Below the pieces are notes generated by a model. That model made no database searches and was not told the DNA's origin. It saw only the letters and a program-made list of their open reading frames with translations. The position numbers and the translations under genes are program-made. Below, one piece after another: positions 38,472 to 48,328 of a stretch of 64,000 bases of DNA (the first letter of the stretch is position 1; every line of letters starts with the position of its first letter). The stretch comes from Pelagibacteraceae bacterium AG-430-I06. GTDB taxonomy: Bacteria; Pseudomonadota; Alphaproteobacteria; Pelagibacterales; Pelagibacteraceae. The stretch spans positions 1-64,000 of the forward strand of contig QCOH01000006.1 in NCBI GenBank assembly GCA_003209895.1, written 5' to 3'.

Positions 38472-39572
38472 ATGATTAAACAGTATACAGCTTTAGGTCT
38501 TATGAGCGGAACGTCAATGGACGGTGTTGATGCCTCGATTATTCAATCTGATGGGGAGATGAAGCATCAACTGCTAATAGATAAATATTTTGAATATCCA
38601 CAGAAAATTTATGACAGCTTAGTAGAGGTTAGAGAAAAGATTAATAGTTCAAAAGATTTAAAAATTCTTTCTAAAGAATTAAATAAATTAGAAAGGGATA
38701 TAACTTTATTTCACGCAAAAGTCGTAAATGAAATTTTAAAGAAGTCAAAAACAAATATAGATATTATAGGTTTTCACGGCCAAACAATTTTTCATAATTC
38801 ATCGGAAAAAATATCTAAACAACTTGGTGATGGTAGATTATTATCTCAGCTCACGAAGAAAGATATTGTTTATAACTTTAGGCAAAACGATTTAAATAAC
38901 GGAGGTGAAGGAGCACCATTGACCCCAATCTATCACAAAATTTTAGCAAACAAATTTAATGTTAAACCTGTAACTCTTATAAATATTGGAGGAATATTAA
39001 ATAGAACAACTATAAATGCGCACGGAGAATTATCTGCTAAAGATGAAGGACCCGGCATGTGTTTGATAGACAAGTGGATAAGAATTAAATCTAAAAAAAA
39101 ATACGATATAAATGGAGATTTAGCTAACTCAGGTAAAACAAATAAGATAATCTTAGATCAATATATTGATAACTTCTTGTCAAGAAATGAAAATAAGAAT
39201 TCTTATGACACGAATGATTTTGATCTATCATTTGCAAGAGGTTTATCATTAGAGGATGGCACCTCAACTATTACCTCTATTACAATAAATATTATTAATT
39301 CATTAGCTTTAATTAATAAAGATCCTGAAATACAGAAAAGAATGATTTTGTGTGGAGGCGGTAGAAAAAATAAATTTATAGTTCAGGGAATTAAAGATTT
39401 TAATAGCAAGGTTAAATTAATAGATGATTATGGAGTCGATGGAGATTTTGTTGAGTCCCAGGCATTTGCTTATCTTGCTATTAGAGCTCTTCTTAAATTA
39501 CCAATTTCTTTTCCTAAAACAACAGGTTGTTCCAATCCATGTACTGGCGGAACTATTATAAAAGCTACATGA
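38472..39572 (+). CDS. anmK: Anhydro-N-acetylmuramic acid kinase
   Basis: LGLMSGTSMDGVDASII; IGFHGQTIFH; CGGGRKN. Confidence 0.96.
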   Translation: MIKQYTALGLMSGTSMDGVDASIIQSDGEMKHQLLIDKYFEYPQKIYDSLVEVREKINSSKDLKILSKELNKLERDITLFHAKVVNEILKKSKTNIDIIGFHGQTIFHNSSEKISKQLGDGRLLSQLTKKDIVYNFRQNDLNNGGEGAPLTPIYHKILANKFNVKPVTLINIGGILNRTTINAHGELSAKDEGPGMCLIDKWIRIKSKKKYDINGDLANSGKTNKIILDQYIDNFLSRNENKNSYDTNDFDLSFARGLSLEDGTSTITSITINIINSLALINKDPEIQKRMILCGGGRKNKFIVQGIKDFNSKVKLIDDYGVDGDFVESQAFAYLAIRALLKLPISFPKTTGCSNPCTGGTIIKAT

Positions 39573-40221
39573 TTTGGGTTTTATCTTTAATATACTGATC
39601 TATAACTTTCCTTAAATTAGCTTCCTTATTTTTAAAAAAATGATTTCCATTTTTAATTTCTTCAAAATTTACCTCTATTCCTTTTTGGTTTTTGAGCCTT
39701 GCAGATAATTCATTGATGCTTTCTTTGGAAACAAGCTCATCTTTTTCGCCAATAATAATTTGTCCTGATATTGGACAAGGAGCTAAAAAAGTAAAATCAT
39801 AAACATTTGGCTGAGGAGATACCGATATAAATCTTGTCACCTCGGGTCTTCTCATAATTAATTGCATACAAATAAGTGAGCCAAATGAAAAACCCGATAC
39901 CCAACATTGACTAAAATCTTGATTCTCCCTTTCAATCCAATCTAAAGCTGCCGCAGCATCAGACAACTCTCCTTGACCGTTATCAAAAGTACCATCGCTT
40001 TTTCCAACACCTCTGAAGTTTATTCTTAAAACAGAAAAACCACTTGAGAGAAAAGAATTAAAAATTTCTAGAACTACCCTATTATTCATTGTGCCAGAAT
40101 ATTGAGGGTGAGGTTGCAATACAATTGCAATCGGTGATTTTTCTTTTTCATTTTTATAGTACCTTCCTTCAAGTCTGCCAGCCGGGCCAGGTATAAAAAC
40201 TTCAACACTTTTTTGGTTCAT
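39565..40221 (-). CDS. Alpha/beta hydrolase
   Basis: IAIVLQPHPQYSGTMNN; VLRINFRGVGKSDG; VSGFSFGSLIC. Confidence 0.93.
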   Translation of the reverse strand: MNQKSVEVFIPGPAGRLEGRYYKNEKEKSPIAIVLQPHPQYSGTMNNRVVLEIFNSFLSSGFSVLRINFRGVGKSDGTFDNGQGELSDAAAALDWIERENQDFSQCWVSGFSFGSLICMQLIMRRPEVTRFISVSPQPNVYDFTFLAPCPISGQIIIGEKDELVSKESINELSARLKNQKGIEVNFEEIKNGNHFFKNKEANLRKVIDQYIKDKTQIM

Positions 40222-40301
40222 AATTAATAATGATAATTAGTTTCAAAAAAAAAATAGATTTATAACATGTTTTAGCAGTGACAATTTTTTTTTTTATGAA
40301 G

Positions 40302-40348
40302 TTGACTAATTTACTAGGAATACCTAAATAAGTATTGAAAATACTTAA
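40302..40348 (+). promoter_or_regulatory. Candidate Rrf2/IscR-type operator region upstream of the SUF operon
   Basis: ttgactaatttactaggaata (40302-40322) and inverted repeat taagtatt-gaa-aatactta (40329-40347), just upstream of ATG 40353. Confidence 0.4.
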
Positions 40349-40352
40349 TTTT

Positions 40353-40778
40353 ATGAAATTAACAACTAAAGGAAGATACGCAGTTATGGCCATGGCAGAC
40401 TTGGCGGCCAATCAAAGTGGCAAACCAGTGAGTTTGACAGATATATCTTTAAGGCAAAATATATCTTTATCTTACCTTGAACAACTCTTTTCTAAATTAA
40501 AAAATCAAAAATTAGTTAAGAGTGTGCGTGGGCCATCTGGAGGATATGTTTTAGACAAGAACCCTAAAGAAATTAGAATCTCAAATATAATTTCAGCTGT
40601 GGATGAACAGATTAAAACTTTAAATTGTAAAAAAGATTCTAAAAAGAGCTGTAACGGAAAAACTATTAAGTGCATAACCCATAATTTATGGGATGATTTA
40701 GAGAGCCATATAAATAATTTTTTTGAAAAAATAAGTTTGAATGATGTGATTAAACAAAAAAGTATAGATATTAAATAA
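40353..40778 (+). CDS. Rrf2/IscR family transcriptional regulator
   Basis: MKLTTKGRYAVMAMADLAANQ; LSYLEQLFSKLKNQKLVKSVRGPSGGYVL; Cys residues in the C-terminal half. Confidence 0.93.
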   Translation: MKLTTKGRYAVMAMADLAANQSGKPVSLTDISLRQNISLSYLEQLFSKLKNQKLVKSVRGPSGGYVLDKNPKEIRISNIISAVDEQIKTLNCKKDSKKSCNGKTIKCITHNLWDDLESHINNFFEKISLNDVIKQKSIDIK

Positions 40779-42215
40779 ATGAAAAATCAGAGTATAAATA
40801 CTAATGAAGAGTACAAATATGGTTTTACCACTGATATTGAAAATATTCGTGCGCCAAAAGGACTAAACGAAAAGTCAATAAAATTTATATCTGAAATGAA
40901 AAAAGAGCCAAAGTGGATGCTTGAATGGAGACTCAAGGCATATAAAAGACTTAAAAACTTAGTTGAGCCTAACTGGCAAAAACCTAAATACCCAAAAATT
41001 GATTACCAAAATCTATACTATTATTCAGCCCCTAAAAGCGCTTCTAACAAGCCCAAAAGTTTAGATGAGGTTGACCCTAAACTTATTGAAACATACAAGA
41101 AACTTGGAATTCCGCTCAATGAACAAAAAAAACTTAGCGGTGTTGCAGTTGACGCAGTTTTTGACTCGGTTTCTGTAGCAACAACTTATAAGGAGGAGCT
41201 AACAAAAAAAGGAATTATTTTTTGTTCAATATCTGAGGCAATACAAAAACATCCAGATTTAGTTAAAAAATATATTGGTTCTGTAATACCAATTACAGAC
41301 CATTATTTTGCAACCCTAAATTCAGCAGTTTTCACAGATGGCTCTTTTGTTTACATTCCTCCGAATGTGAGATGTCCAATGGAGCTTTCGACTTATTTTA
41401 GAATCAATGCATCAGAAACAGGTCAATTCGAAAGAACATTAATAATTGCAGACAAAGGTAGTTACGTTAGTTACCTAGAAGGTTGTACAGCACCAATGCG
41501 TGATGAAAATCAATTACACGCTGCCAATGTAGAGTTAATAGCTTTAGACGATGCCGAAATTAAATATTCTACAGTTCAAAATTGGTATCCAGGTGATAAA
41601 GATGGTGTAGGTGGAATATATAACTTTGTAACTAAAAGAGGAGCTTGCCGGGGTAAAAATTCAAAAATTTCATGGACGCAGGTTGAAACAGGTTCTGCTA
41701 TTACATGGAAATATCCAAGCTGTATTCTGCAAGGAGACAATTCTGTTGGAGAATTTTACTCAATAGCCATTACTAATAATCATCAAAAAGCAGACACTGG
41801 TACAAAGATGATACATCTTGGAAAAAACACAAAAAGTAAAATTATTTCAAAAGGAATATCAGCTGGTAAAGCTGACAATACTTACAGAGGTTTAGTTGAT
41901 ATATCCAGAAAAGCAAAAAACTCAAGAAATTATACTCAATGTGATTCACTTTTAATGGGAAATAAGTGTGGAGCTCATACTGTTCCTTACATTAAAAATA
42001 AAAATTCATCTTCAACAGTTGAGCATGAGGCGACCACATCAAAAATAAATGAGGAACAATTATATTATTGCAATCAAAGAGGACTTAACCAAGAAGAGGC
42101 AGTGAGTTTAATAGTAAATGGCTTCTGCAAAGAAGTTTTACAACAATTACCTATGGAATTTGCTGTGGAAGCTCAAAAATTAGTTGGTATTAGTTTGGAA
42201 GGAAGCGTAGGTTAA
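40779..42215 (+). CDS. sufB: Fe-S cluster assembly protein SufB
   Basis: [39 protein letters not shown]-terminal [22 protein letters not shown]. Confidence 0.97.
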   Translation: MKNQSINTNEEYKYGFTTDIENIRAPKGLNEKSIKFISEMKKEPKWMLEWRLKAYKRLKNLVEPNWQKPKYPKIDYQNLYYYSAPKSASNKPKSLDEVDPKLIETYKKLGIPLNEQKKLSGVAVDAVFDSVSVATTYKEELTKKGIIFCSISEAIQKHPDLVKKYIGSVIPITDHYFATLNSAVFTDGSFVYIPPNVRCPMELSTYFRINASETGQFERTLIIADKGSYVSYLEGCTAPMRDENQLHAANVELIALDDAEIKYSTVQNWYPGDKDGVGGIYNFVTKRGACRGKNSKISWTQVETGSAITWKYPSCILQGDNSVGEFYSIAITNNHQKADTGTKMIHLGKNTKSKIISKGISAGKADNTYRGLVDISRKAKNSRNYTQCDSLLMGNKCGAHTVPYIKNKNSSSTVEHEATTSKINEEQLYYCNQRGLNQEEAVSLIVNGFCKEVLQQLPMEFAVEAQKLVGISLEGSVG

Positions 42216-42646
42216 TGGAAAATAGATTTCATTTAGCTATACCCGCAGGTGACTTGGACAAAGCAATAAAATTTTATTGTGATACTTTAGGTTGTAGTAG
42301 AGGTAATGCAGAATTTAAATATCCAGATGCTTGGGCTGATATTAATTTTTGGGGAAATGAATTAACATTGCATGCAACAGATCCTAATAAAAAAAATGTA
42401 AGTGAGAGACATAACGTAGATATGGGAAATGTTACTGTCCCACACTTCGGGGTTCATTTAGATGCAGAAACTTTTAAAAATTTGAAAGAAAGACTTATAA
42501 GTAAAAAAATTAAGTTTATAGATCCACCATATATAAGGTTTGAAGGTGAAGATATTGAACAAGAGACCATGTTCTTGGAAGACCCAAACGGAAATTGTAT
42601 GGAAATCAAAACTATGAAAAATCCTAATACATTATTTAAAAAGTAA
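42215..42646 (+). CDS. VOC family (glyoxalase-like) protein
   Basis: FHLAIPAGDLDKAIKFYCDTLGC; MFLEDPNGNCMEIK. Confidence 0.9.
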   Translation: MENRFHLAIPAGDLDKAIKFYCDTLGCSRGNAEFKYPDAWADINFWGNELTLHATDPNKKNVSERHNVDMGNVTVPHFGVHLDAETFKNLKERLISKKIKFIDPPYIRFEGEDIEQETMFLEDPNGNCMEIKTMKNPNTLFKK

Positions 42647-42647
42647 A

Positions 42648-43061
42648 ATGAAACTAGATATCAAGCTTGACGAATACAAAAACAATATTGAGACTCTAAA
42701 GGCTATAGAAAGTTTAGAAGTTTATAGATGGCTTATTTCGTTAGGCGAAAAATTAAATGACGACCCTCTTAGTGAAGAAAGACGAACAATAAAAAATAAA
42801 GTAAAAAGTTGTCAGTTTGAATTATTCGTAGATTATGAAAATGGACGCTTTAAATCTTGGAGTAAGGCCATGGTCTCAGCTGGATATGCTTATATTTTAA
42901 TAGACATTTTCAACTCTTTGCCAATTGAGGAAGCAAAAAAAATTACAATAGACGATTTTAAGAAAATTAAAATGGACGAGTTACTGACTATGAGTAGAAA
43001 AACTGGATTCTATGAAATGATAGAAATCATGATAGGTAAATTAAAAAATGTTGGAAATTAA
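42648..43061 (+). CDS. sufE: SufE family cysteine desulfuration protein
   Basis: YRWLISLGEKL; IKNKVKSCQFELFVDYENGRFKSWSKAMVSAGYAYIL. Confidence 0.93.
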   Translation: MKLDIKLDEYKNNIETLKAIESLEVYRWLISLGEKLNDDPLSEERRTIKNKVKSCQFELFVDYENGRFKSWSKAMVSAGYAYILIDIFNSLPIEEAKKITIDDFKKIKMDELLTMSRKTGFYEMIEIMIGKLKNVGN

Positions 43062-43782
43062 AAATCTTAAAGCTTCGATTAACAACAGGAGTATTCTTAA
43101 AGGTTTAAATTTAAAAATAAATCCTGGAGAAGTCCACGCGATTATGGGCCCAAATGGATCTGGTAAAAGCACTTTAGCAAATATTTTATCCGGGAAGAAT
43201 GGTTATGAAATAACAGGTGAACTAAAATATCAAGGCAAAAATCTAAAAGATATACCTGTTGAAGAAAGAGCACAGAAAGGAATCTTTTTGGCGTTTCAAT
43301 ACCCATTAGAAATTCCTGGTGTTAATACCAACAATTTTCTTAAAACCTCCTTAAATACTATAAGAAAAGCTAGAGGACAAAAAGAAATTGATACAATTAA
43401 TTTTTTAAAATTAGTAAAAGAAAAATCAAAGGAATTAGGTATTGATGAAAAGATTCTTTCTAGACAACTTAATGTGGGTTTTTCGGGAGGAGAAAAGAAA
43501 AAAAATGAAATTCTCCAAATGAAAATTTTAGATCCAAATTTAATTGTTCTAGATGAGACAGACTCCGGATTGGATATTGACGCACTGAAAACTATTGCTG
43601 AAGGTGTAAATTCATCAAGAAACAAAGAAAAAGCTTTTTTAGTTATAACTCATTATCAAAGACTTCTTGATTATATCAAACCAGATCATGTTCATGTTTT
43701 ATCAGATGGTAAAATAATTAAATCAGGAAACAAAGAACTTGCATTAGAGCTAGAAAAAAAAGGTTATAAAAAAATAAATTAA
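43048..43782 (+). CDS. sufC: Fe-S assembly ATPase SufC
   Basis: Walker A GPNGSGKSTLANIL; NVGFSGGEKKKNEILQM; DETDSGLDIDALK. Confidence 0.97.
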   Translation: MLEIKNLKASINNRSILKGLNLKINPGEVHAIMGPNGSGKSTLANILSGKNGYEITGELKYQGKNLKDIPVEERAQKGIFLAFQYPLEIPGVNTNNFLKTSLNTIRKARGQKEIDTINFLKLVKEKSKELGIDEKILSRQLNVGFSGGEKKKNEILQMKILDPNLIVLDETDSGLDIDALKTIAEGVNSSRNKEKAFLVITHYQRLLDYIKPDHVHVLSDGKIIKSGNKELALELEKKGYKKIN

Positions 43783-45036
43783 ATGATTGAAAACTTTAAA
43801 ATCAATTCTAATGAAATTGATAAAATAAATTTCATAAATAAAGAAGACAAAAATTTTAGGATTGAAAATTTAAATGCCTTTAATAGCACAGGTTTTCCAA
43901 GTAAAAAAGAGGAAGATTGGAAGTTTTCCGACACTCAAGCAATATTTTCAAAAAACTTTAAAAAGTTAAATTTAGATAATTCAAACTCTAAAGAGACAGA
44001 TATTAAATTAATAAAGGATTTTGATCATAACTATGTGTTTTTAGTTAATGGCAAACTAGTTAATAGTGAATTTAAATTTGAGGATAAAAGTAAAATAAAA
44101 ATATCCAACTATCATGAGGAAAAATTTTCTGAAACAAATAGTAAAAATCCATTTATTTGTTTAAACCATGCATTATCTAATAATGGATATTATTTAGAAA
44201 TAAAAGAGGGATATAAATTTGAAAAAGTATTAGTCATTTATAATCTTTTTACGAAAGATCTTTCGAGCCAAATACTCAATAATAAAAATAAAATAGTAGT
44301 CGGAAAAAATTCAGAACTACATACTGTTAATTACACTATAAATCGTTCAAAAAACAAGTTTATAAATAATTCATATGAGAGCACTATACTTTTTGAGAAC
44401 TCCAAATACAAAAATATTTGCATTCAAGCCAGTAAAAGTGATGGCTACTTTCACAAGTTTTCAAATAATAAACTAAGATCTGACTCCAATTTTTCAAGCT
44501 TTATTTTTTCTTCTGGTTTAAAATTTTATAAGCAGGATATTAATATTGATTTAGAGGGTGAAAATTCTGAATGTGATATTAAAGCTGCTCTTTTTTTAGA
44601 TAACGATGAGCACCAAGAAATTAAAACCAAAATTAATCATCTAGTTCCTAATTGTAAAAGTTATCAAAAAATCAAAAATGTTTTAGATTCGGAAGGCAGA
44701 GGAATTTATCAAGGAAAAATTTATGTTAAAGATATTGCTCAAAAAACAAACGCATATCAATTAAGTAAAGCATTACTTTTAGATGATAATTCTGAATTTA
44801 ATTCTAAACCCGAACTTGAAATTTATGCCGATGACGTGAAATGTTCCCACGGTTCAACATCAGGAAGTATAGATGAGAATTCAATTCACTACTTAATGAC
44901 AAGAGGATTGACCAAGAAGGAAGCAACTCAACTATTAATTAATGGATTTCTTAACGAAATAATCAGTGAAATAAAAAGTTCCACTATAAGAAAATTTGTT
45001 GAAAACAAAATAGAACTTCAAATACATGGATACTAA
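43783..45036 (+). CDS. sufD: Fe-S assembly protein SufD
   Basis: DDVKCSHGSTSGSIDENSIHYLMTRGLTKKEATQLLINGF. Confidence 0.95.
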   Translation: MIENFKINSNEIDKINFINKEDKNFRIENLNAFNSTGFPSKKEEDWKFSDTQAIFSKNFKKLNLDNSNSKETDIKLIKDFDHNYVFLVNGKLVNSEFKFEDKSKIKISNYHEEKFSETNSKNPFICLNHALSNNGYYLEIKEGYKFEKVLVIYNLFTKDLSSQILNNKNKIVVGKNSELHTVNYTINRSKNKFINNSYESTILFENSKYKNICIQASKSDGYFHKFSNNKLRSDSNFSSFIFSSGLKFYKQDINIDLEGENSECDIKAALFLDNDEHQEIKTKINHLVPNCKSYQKIKNVLDSEGRGIYQGKIYVKDIAQKTNAYQLSKALLLDDNSEFNSKPELEIYADDVKCSHGSTSGSIDENSIHYLMTRGLTKKEATQLLINGFLNEIISEIKSSTIRKFVENKIELQIHGY

Positions 45037-46243
45037 AGAGATTAAATTAAAATTCCCGATTTTTAAAAATAAAGTAAACGGTAAACAGCTGGTTTATCTT
45101 GATAGCGCTAATTCATCACAAAAACCAAAAACTGTGATTGATAGAATTTCAAAATTTTATTCTAAAGAATTTTCAAATGTAGGTAGAAGCGTACATTCGT
45201 TAGCAGTAACAGCCACAAATCGTTTCGAAGAAACGAGAGACCTTATGCAAAGATATGTTAATGCAAAATCAAGAGAAGAAATTATTTTTACCAAAAATGC
45301 AACAGAGGCTATCAATTTAGTTGCATCAACTTATGGTGAAAAATTTATTGAAAGCGGAGATGAGATTTTAATAACAGAATTAGAACATCATGCAAATTAT
45401 GTTCCATGGCACTTTATCAGAGAAAAAAAGGGGGCAATTATTAAGTTTGCCAAGTGCAATGATAAGGGAGAAGTTGATATTGATGAGATTAAAAAATTAA
45501 TTACCAATAAAACAAAAATTATTGCCGTAACTCATATATCAAATGTAACTGGAGCTATAATGCCAATTAAAAAGATCGTTGATCTTGCAAGCCAGAAAAA
45601 AATTCCTGTTTTAGTAGATGGTTGCCAAGGTGCACCGCATGTAAAAGTAGACATGCAAGAATTAGGTTGCGATTTTTACGCTATCTCATGCCACAAAATG
45701 TACGGACCTACTGGTGTGGGTATTCTTTATGCTAAAAAGAAATGGCTAGATATTTTGCCTCCTTACCAGGGTGGAGGCGGCATGATAGAGGAGGTAAAAA
45801 AAGATAATATTACATTTCCAGGAAGTCCAACAAAATACGAGGCGGGAACATTACAAACTGCAGAGGTAGTTGGATTTTCTGAATCTATAAAATTTATAGA
45901 GGATGTTGGGATAAAAAATATTATGAAACATGAGAAGGAAATTTTAGAGTATGGTTTAGAAAAAATTAAAAAAAATAATTCTGTAAAAGTTATTGGTGAA
46001 CCAAAAAATAGGGGATCAATAATATCCTTCACCATTAAAGGAATTCATCCACATGACATAGCGACTATTTTAGATGAAGATGGTGTTGCGATAAGAGCTG
46101 GACATCACTGTTGTCAAATTCTACATGATAAAATGGGACTTGCAGCATCAGCCAGAGTATCTTTGGGTATTTATAATTCAAAAGAAGATATAGATATTTT
46201 AACTAACGCAATAAAAAAATGTAATAAGATATTTAATAATTAA
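45026..46243 (+). CDS. sufS: SufS-type cysteine desulfurase
   Basis: VYLDSANSSQKP; FTKNATEAINLVA; CHKMYGPTGVGILY; RAGHHCCQ. Confidence 0.97.
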   Translation: MDTKEIKLKFPIFKNKVNGKQLVYLDSANSSQKPKTVIDRISKFYSKEFSNVGRSVHSLAVTATNRFEETRDLMQRYVNAKSREEIIFTKNATEAINLVASTYGEKFIESGDEILITELEHHANYVPWHFIREKKGAIIKFAKCNDKGEVDIDEIKKLITNKTKIIAVTHISNVTGAIMPIKKIVDLASQKKIPVLVDGCQGAPHVKVDMQELGCDFYAISCHKMYGPTGVGILYAKKKWLDILPPYQGGGGMIEEVKKDNITFPGSPTKYEAGTLQTAEVVGFSESIKFIEDVGIKNIMKHEKEILEYGLEKIKKNNSVKVIGEPKNRGSIISFTIKGIHPHDIATILDEDGVAIRAGHHCCQILHDKMGLAASARVSLGIYNSKEDIDILTNAIKKCNKIFNN

Positions 46244-46708
46244 ATGGACATTAAGGAATTATATCAAGAGATAATCTTGGATCATGGAAAAAATCCGAGA
46301 AATAAAAATATATGTAAGGATTTTAATAAAGATGCCAAAGGTCATAATCCACTTTGCGGTGATAAAGTTCATATTTATTTAAAACTGGATAATCAAAAGA
46401 AATTGGAAAATATTTCTTTTGAAGGCGAAGGTTGTGCAATATCAATGGCATCTGCCTCTATAATGACTGAGATAATTAAAGGAAAACAATTCAATATAGC
46501 TAAAAAAATTCAAGAAGATTTTTTAAATATGATTAAGGAGGGTTCAAAACTTAACATGAACAGTCTCACTGATACTGAAAATATGACCATGATGTCACTA
46601 TCTGGTGTTAAGAGATTTCCAATGAGAGTCAAATGTGCTACTCTAGCTTGGCATACATTTATAGAAGCAGTTGAAGGAAATAAAAAAATAGTAAATACAG
46701 AAAATTAA
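46244..46708 (+). CDS. sufU: SufU/NifU-like Fe-S scaffold
   Basis: HGKNPRN; NPLCGDKVHIYL; FEGEGCAISMASASIMTE; RVKCATLAWHT. Confidence 0.93.
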   Translation: MDIKELYQEIILDHGKNPRNKNICKDFNKDAKGHNPLCGDKVHIYLKLDNQKKLENISFEGEGCAISMASASIMTEIIKGKQFNIAKKIQEDFLNMIKEGSKLNMNSLTDTENMTMMSLSGVKRFPMRVKCATLAWHTFIEAVEGNKKIVNTEN

Positions 46709-46711
46709 TAA

Positions 46712-47014
46712 ATGGACGATTTAAAACAAAAAATTATTAAAGAAATAAAAAAAGTTTACGATCCTGAAATACCAGTAAATATTTACGAGCTGGGCCTAAT
46801 ATACAAGATAGATATTGATAAAAAAAATAATGTTAAAGTAGATATGACTTTAACAACACCTAATTGCCCAGTAGCCGATAGTTTGCCAAAACAGGTAAAG
46901 GAATATATAATGAGCGTAAAGGGAGTTTCTGATGTTAAATTAAATTTAGTTTGGGACCCACCATGGGATAAATCCAAAATGTCAGAAGCTGCTAAATTAG
47001 AATTAAATTTATGA
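46712..47014 (+). CDS. sufT: SufT-like / MIP18 (DUF59) family protein
   Basis: VYDPEIPVNIYELGLIYKI; MTLTTPNCPVADSLP; LVWDPPWDKSKMSEAAKLEL. Confidence 0.93.
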   Translation: MDDLKQKIIKEIKKVYDPEIPVNIYELGLIYKIDIDKKNNVKVDMTLTTPNCPVADSLPKQVKEYIMSVKGVSDVKLNLVWDPPWDKSKMSEAAKLELNL

Positions 47015-47346
47015 GCGAACAAGTAATTAAATTAAGCGAGAACGCTGCAAATAGAATTAAAGAAATAATGTCAAAAGCAGATAATACAACTATTGGAGTT
47101 AGAGTGGGCGTAAAATCTGGTGGATGTGCAGGAATGTCTTATATTATGGAGTATGCTAAAGAAGCTAAAAAAAACGAGGAGGTTATAGAAGATAAAGGCG
47201 TTAAAGTTTTCATTGATGCTAACGCTGTTATGTACCTCTTAGGAACCGAAATGGACTATAAGACAGATAAGTTTTCCTCACAATTTGTATTCAAAAACCC
47301 CAACGAAACTGAACGATGTGGTTGTGGAGAGTCTTTTAAGGTATAA
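47011..47346 (+). CDS. sufA: HesB/IscA-family Fe-S carrier
   Basis: GVRVGVKSGGCAGMSYIMEY; C-terminal CGCGESF. Confidence 0.95.
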   Translation: MSEQVIKLSENAANRIKEIMSKADNTTIGVRVGVKSGGCAGMSYIMEYAKEAKKNEEVIEDKGVKVFIDANAVMYLLGTEMDYKTDKFSSQFVFKNPNETERCGCGESFKV

Positions 47347-47352
47347 TGAATC

Positions 47353-47535
47353 ATGAGAGATACTAAACATTTAGAGAGCTTTGCTAGACAAAGGGTCGCT
47401 AAAGAAAAAGAGAAAACCCTTTTTAAAAATAAAATCAAAGCTGTTCATAAAGGTGCCAATGGTACTTTCGAATATACAATTAAAGAAGGTATTAATAAGG
47501 GCAAGATTGCCGACCAAAGAATTTTAAAAAAATAA
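47353..47535 (+). CDS. Small basic hypothetical protein at the end of the suf operon
   Basis: 60 aa, 6 nt after sufA, same strand. Confidence 0.55.
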   Translation: MRDTKHLESFARQRVAKEKEKTLFKNKIKAVHKGANGTFEYTIKEGINKGKIADQRILKK

Positions 47536-47544
47536 ATTTGAAAT

Positions 47545-47865
47545 TTATTTGGGAAGTTTCGTAGCACCAGTTTCTTGGCGAATTATTTTTCCGTCTTTAA
47601 ACTTGTAATAAGACATAACTGCTTCTTTATTACCATCATTATAACTTGCAAAAGCGTGCATAAATCCAACTTCATTATTCTCGAAAAGAACTCTATGTTT
47701 ATCTAGCTTTACATCTTTCATTCCAACCCATTTAACCACATCATCTTTAGACAAAGTCTTTCCAGATGAGTGCATTAAAAATTTAAAATCATCGTGCATA
47801 ACTTCTTTCGCACCATTTGTATCACCTTCATTTACTACTTTTACTAATTTTTCAATTATAGACAT
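47545..47865 (-). CDS. SnoaL/NTF2-like hypothetical protein
   Basis: EKLVKVVNEGDTNGAKEVMHDDFKFLMHSSG; FKDGKIIRQE. Confidence 0.75.
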   Translation of the reverse strand: MSIIEKLVKVVNEGDTNGAKEVMHDDFKFLMHSSGKTLSKDDVVKWVGMKDVKLDKHRVLFENNEVGFMHAFASYNDGNKEAVMSYYKFKDGKIIRQETGATKLPK

Positions 47866-47874
47866 TATGTTTAT

Positions 47875-48261
47875 TTAACCTTGGTAAATTGTCCTAGATA
47901 GTTTTTCTATTTCTTCTTTTGAACCTGGAATTAAGTCGTAAGTAGATTTATTACATTCTTCATTCTTTTTTTTATTAAAAGGTTTACCGTAAACTTTATC
48001 TACATACACGTTCATTCCCTTATTGATTTCATCATTTTTAATACCTTCTTTGTTAAGGTATTCCCGGATTACTTTAGATGCTGCTAAAGCTATCTCAATA
48101 TCCTTCACCTCAACTTTATCTGCTGGCAATACAGCTGTAGCAGTGTAATGACCAAGACATTCGATAGCATTTTCTTTTTGTGCTTTAGTTAAGTGACCGG
48201 CTGCAAAAGATGATATTATTATTGAGCTAACTAAGATCAGTGATATAAAAATTTTATTCAT
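47875..48261 (-). CDS. Secreted hypothetical protein
   Basis: Signal-peptide-like N-terminus MNKIFISLILVSSIIISSFAAG. Confidence 0.6.
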   Translation of the reverse strand: MNKIFISLILVSSIIISSFAAGHLTKAQKENAIECLGHYTATAVLPADKVEVKDIEIALAASKVIREYLNKEGIKNDEINKGMNVYVDKVYGKPFNKKKNEECNKSTYDLIPGSKEEIEKLSRTIYQG

Positions 48262-48328
48262 AAAAAAACATACTCCTTTATTTTAAATAGTTTTTAAAAA
48301 AATTGTCACACCTTTAATGTATTCACTT

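Noticed and set aside
40202-40411. 69-aa minus-strand ORF over the SUF promoter
   Set aside because: Antisense to the Rrf2 gene start; AT-rich random frame.
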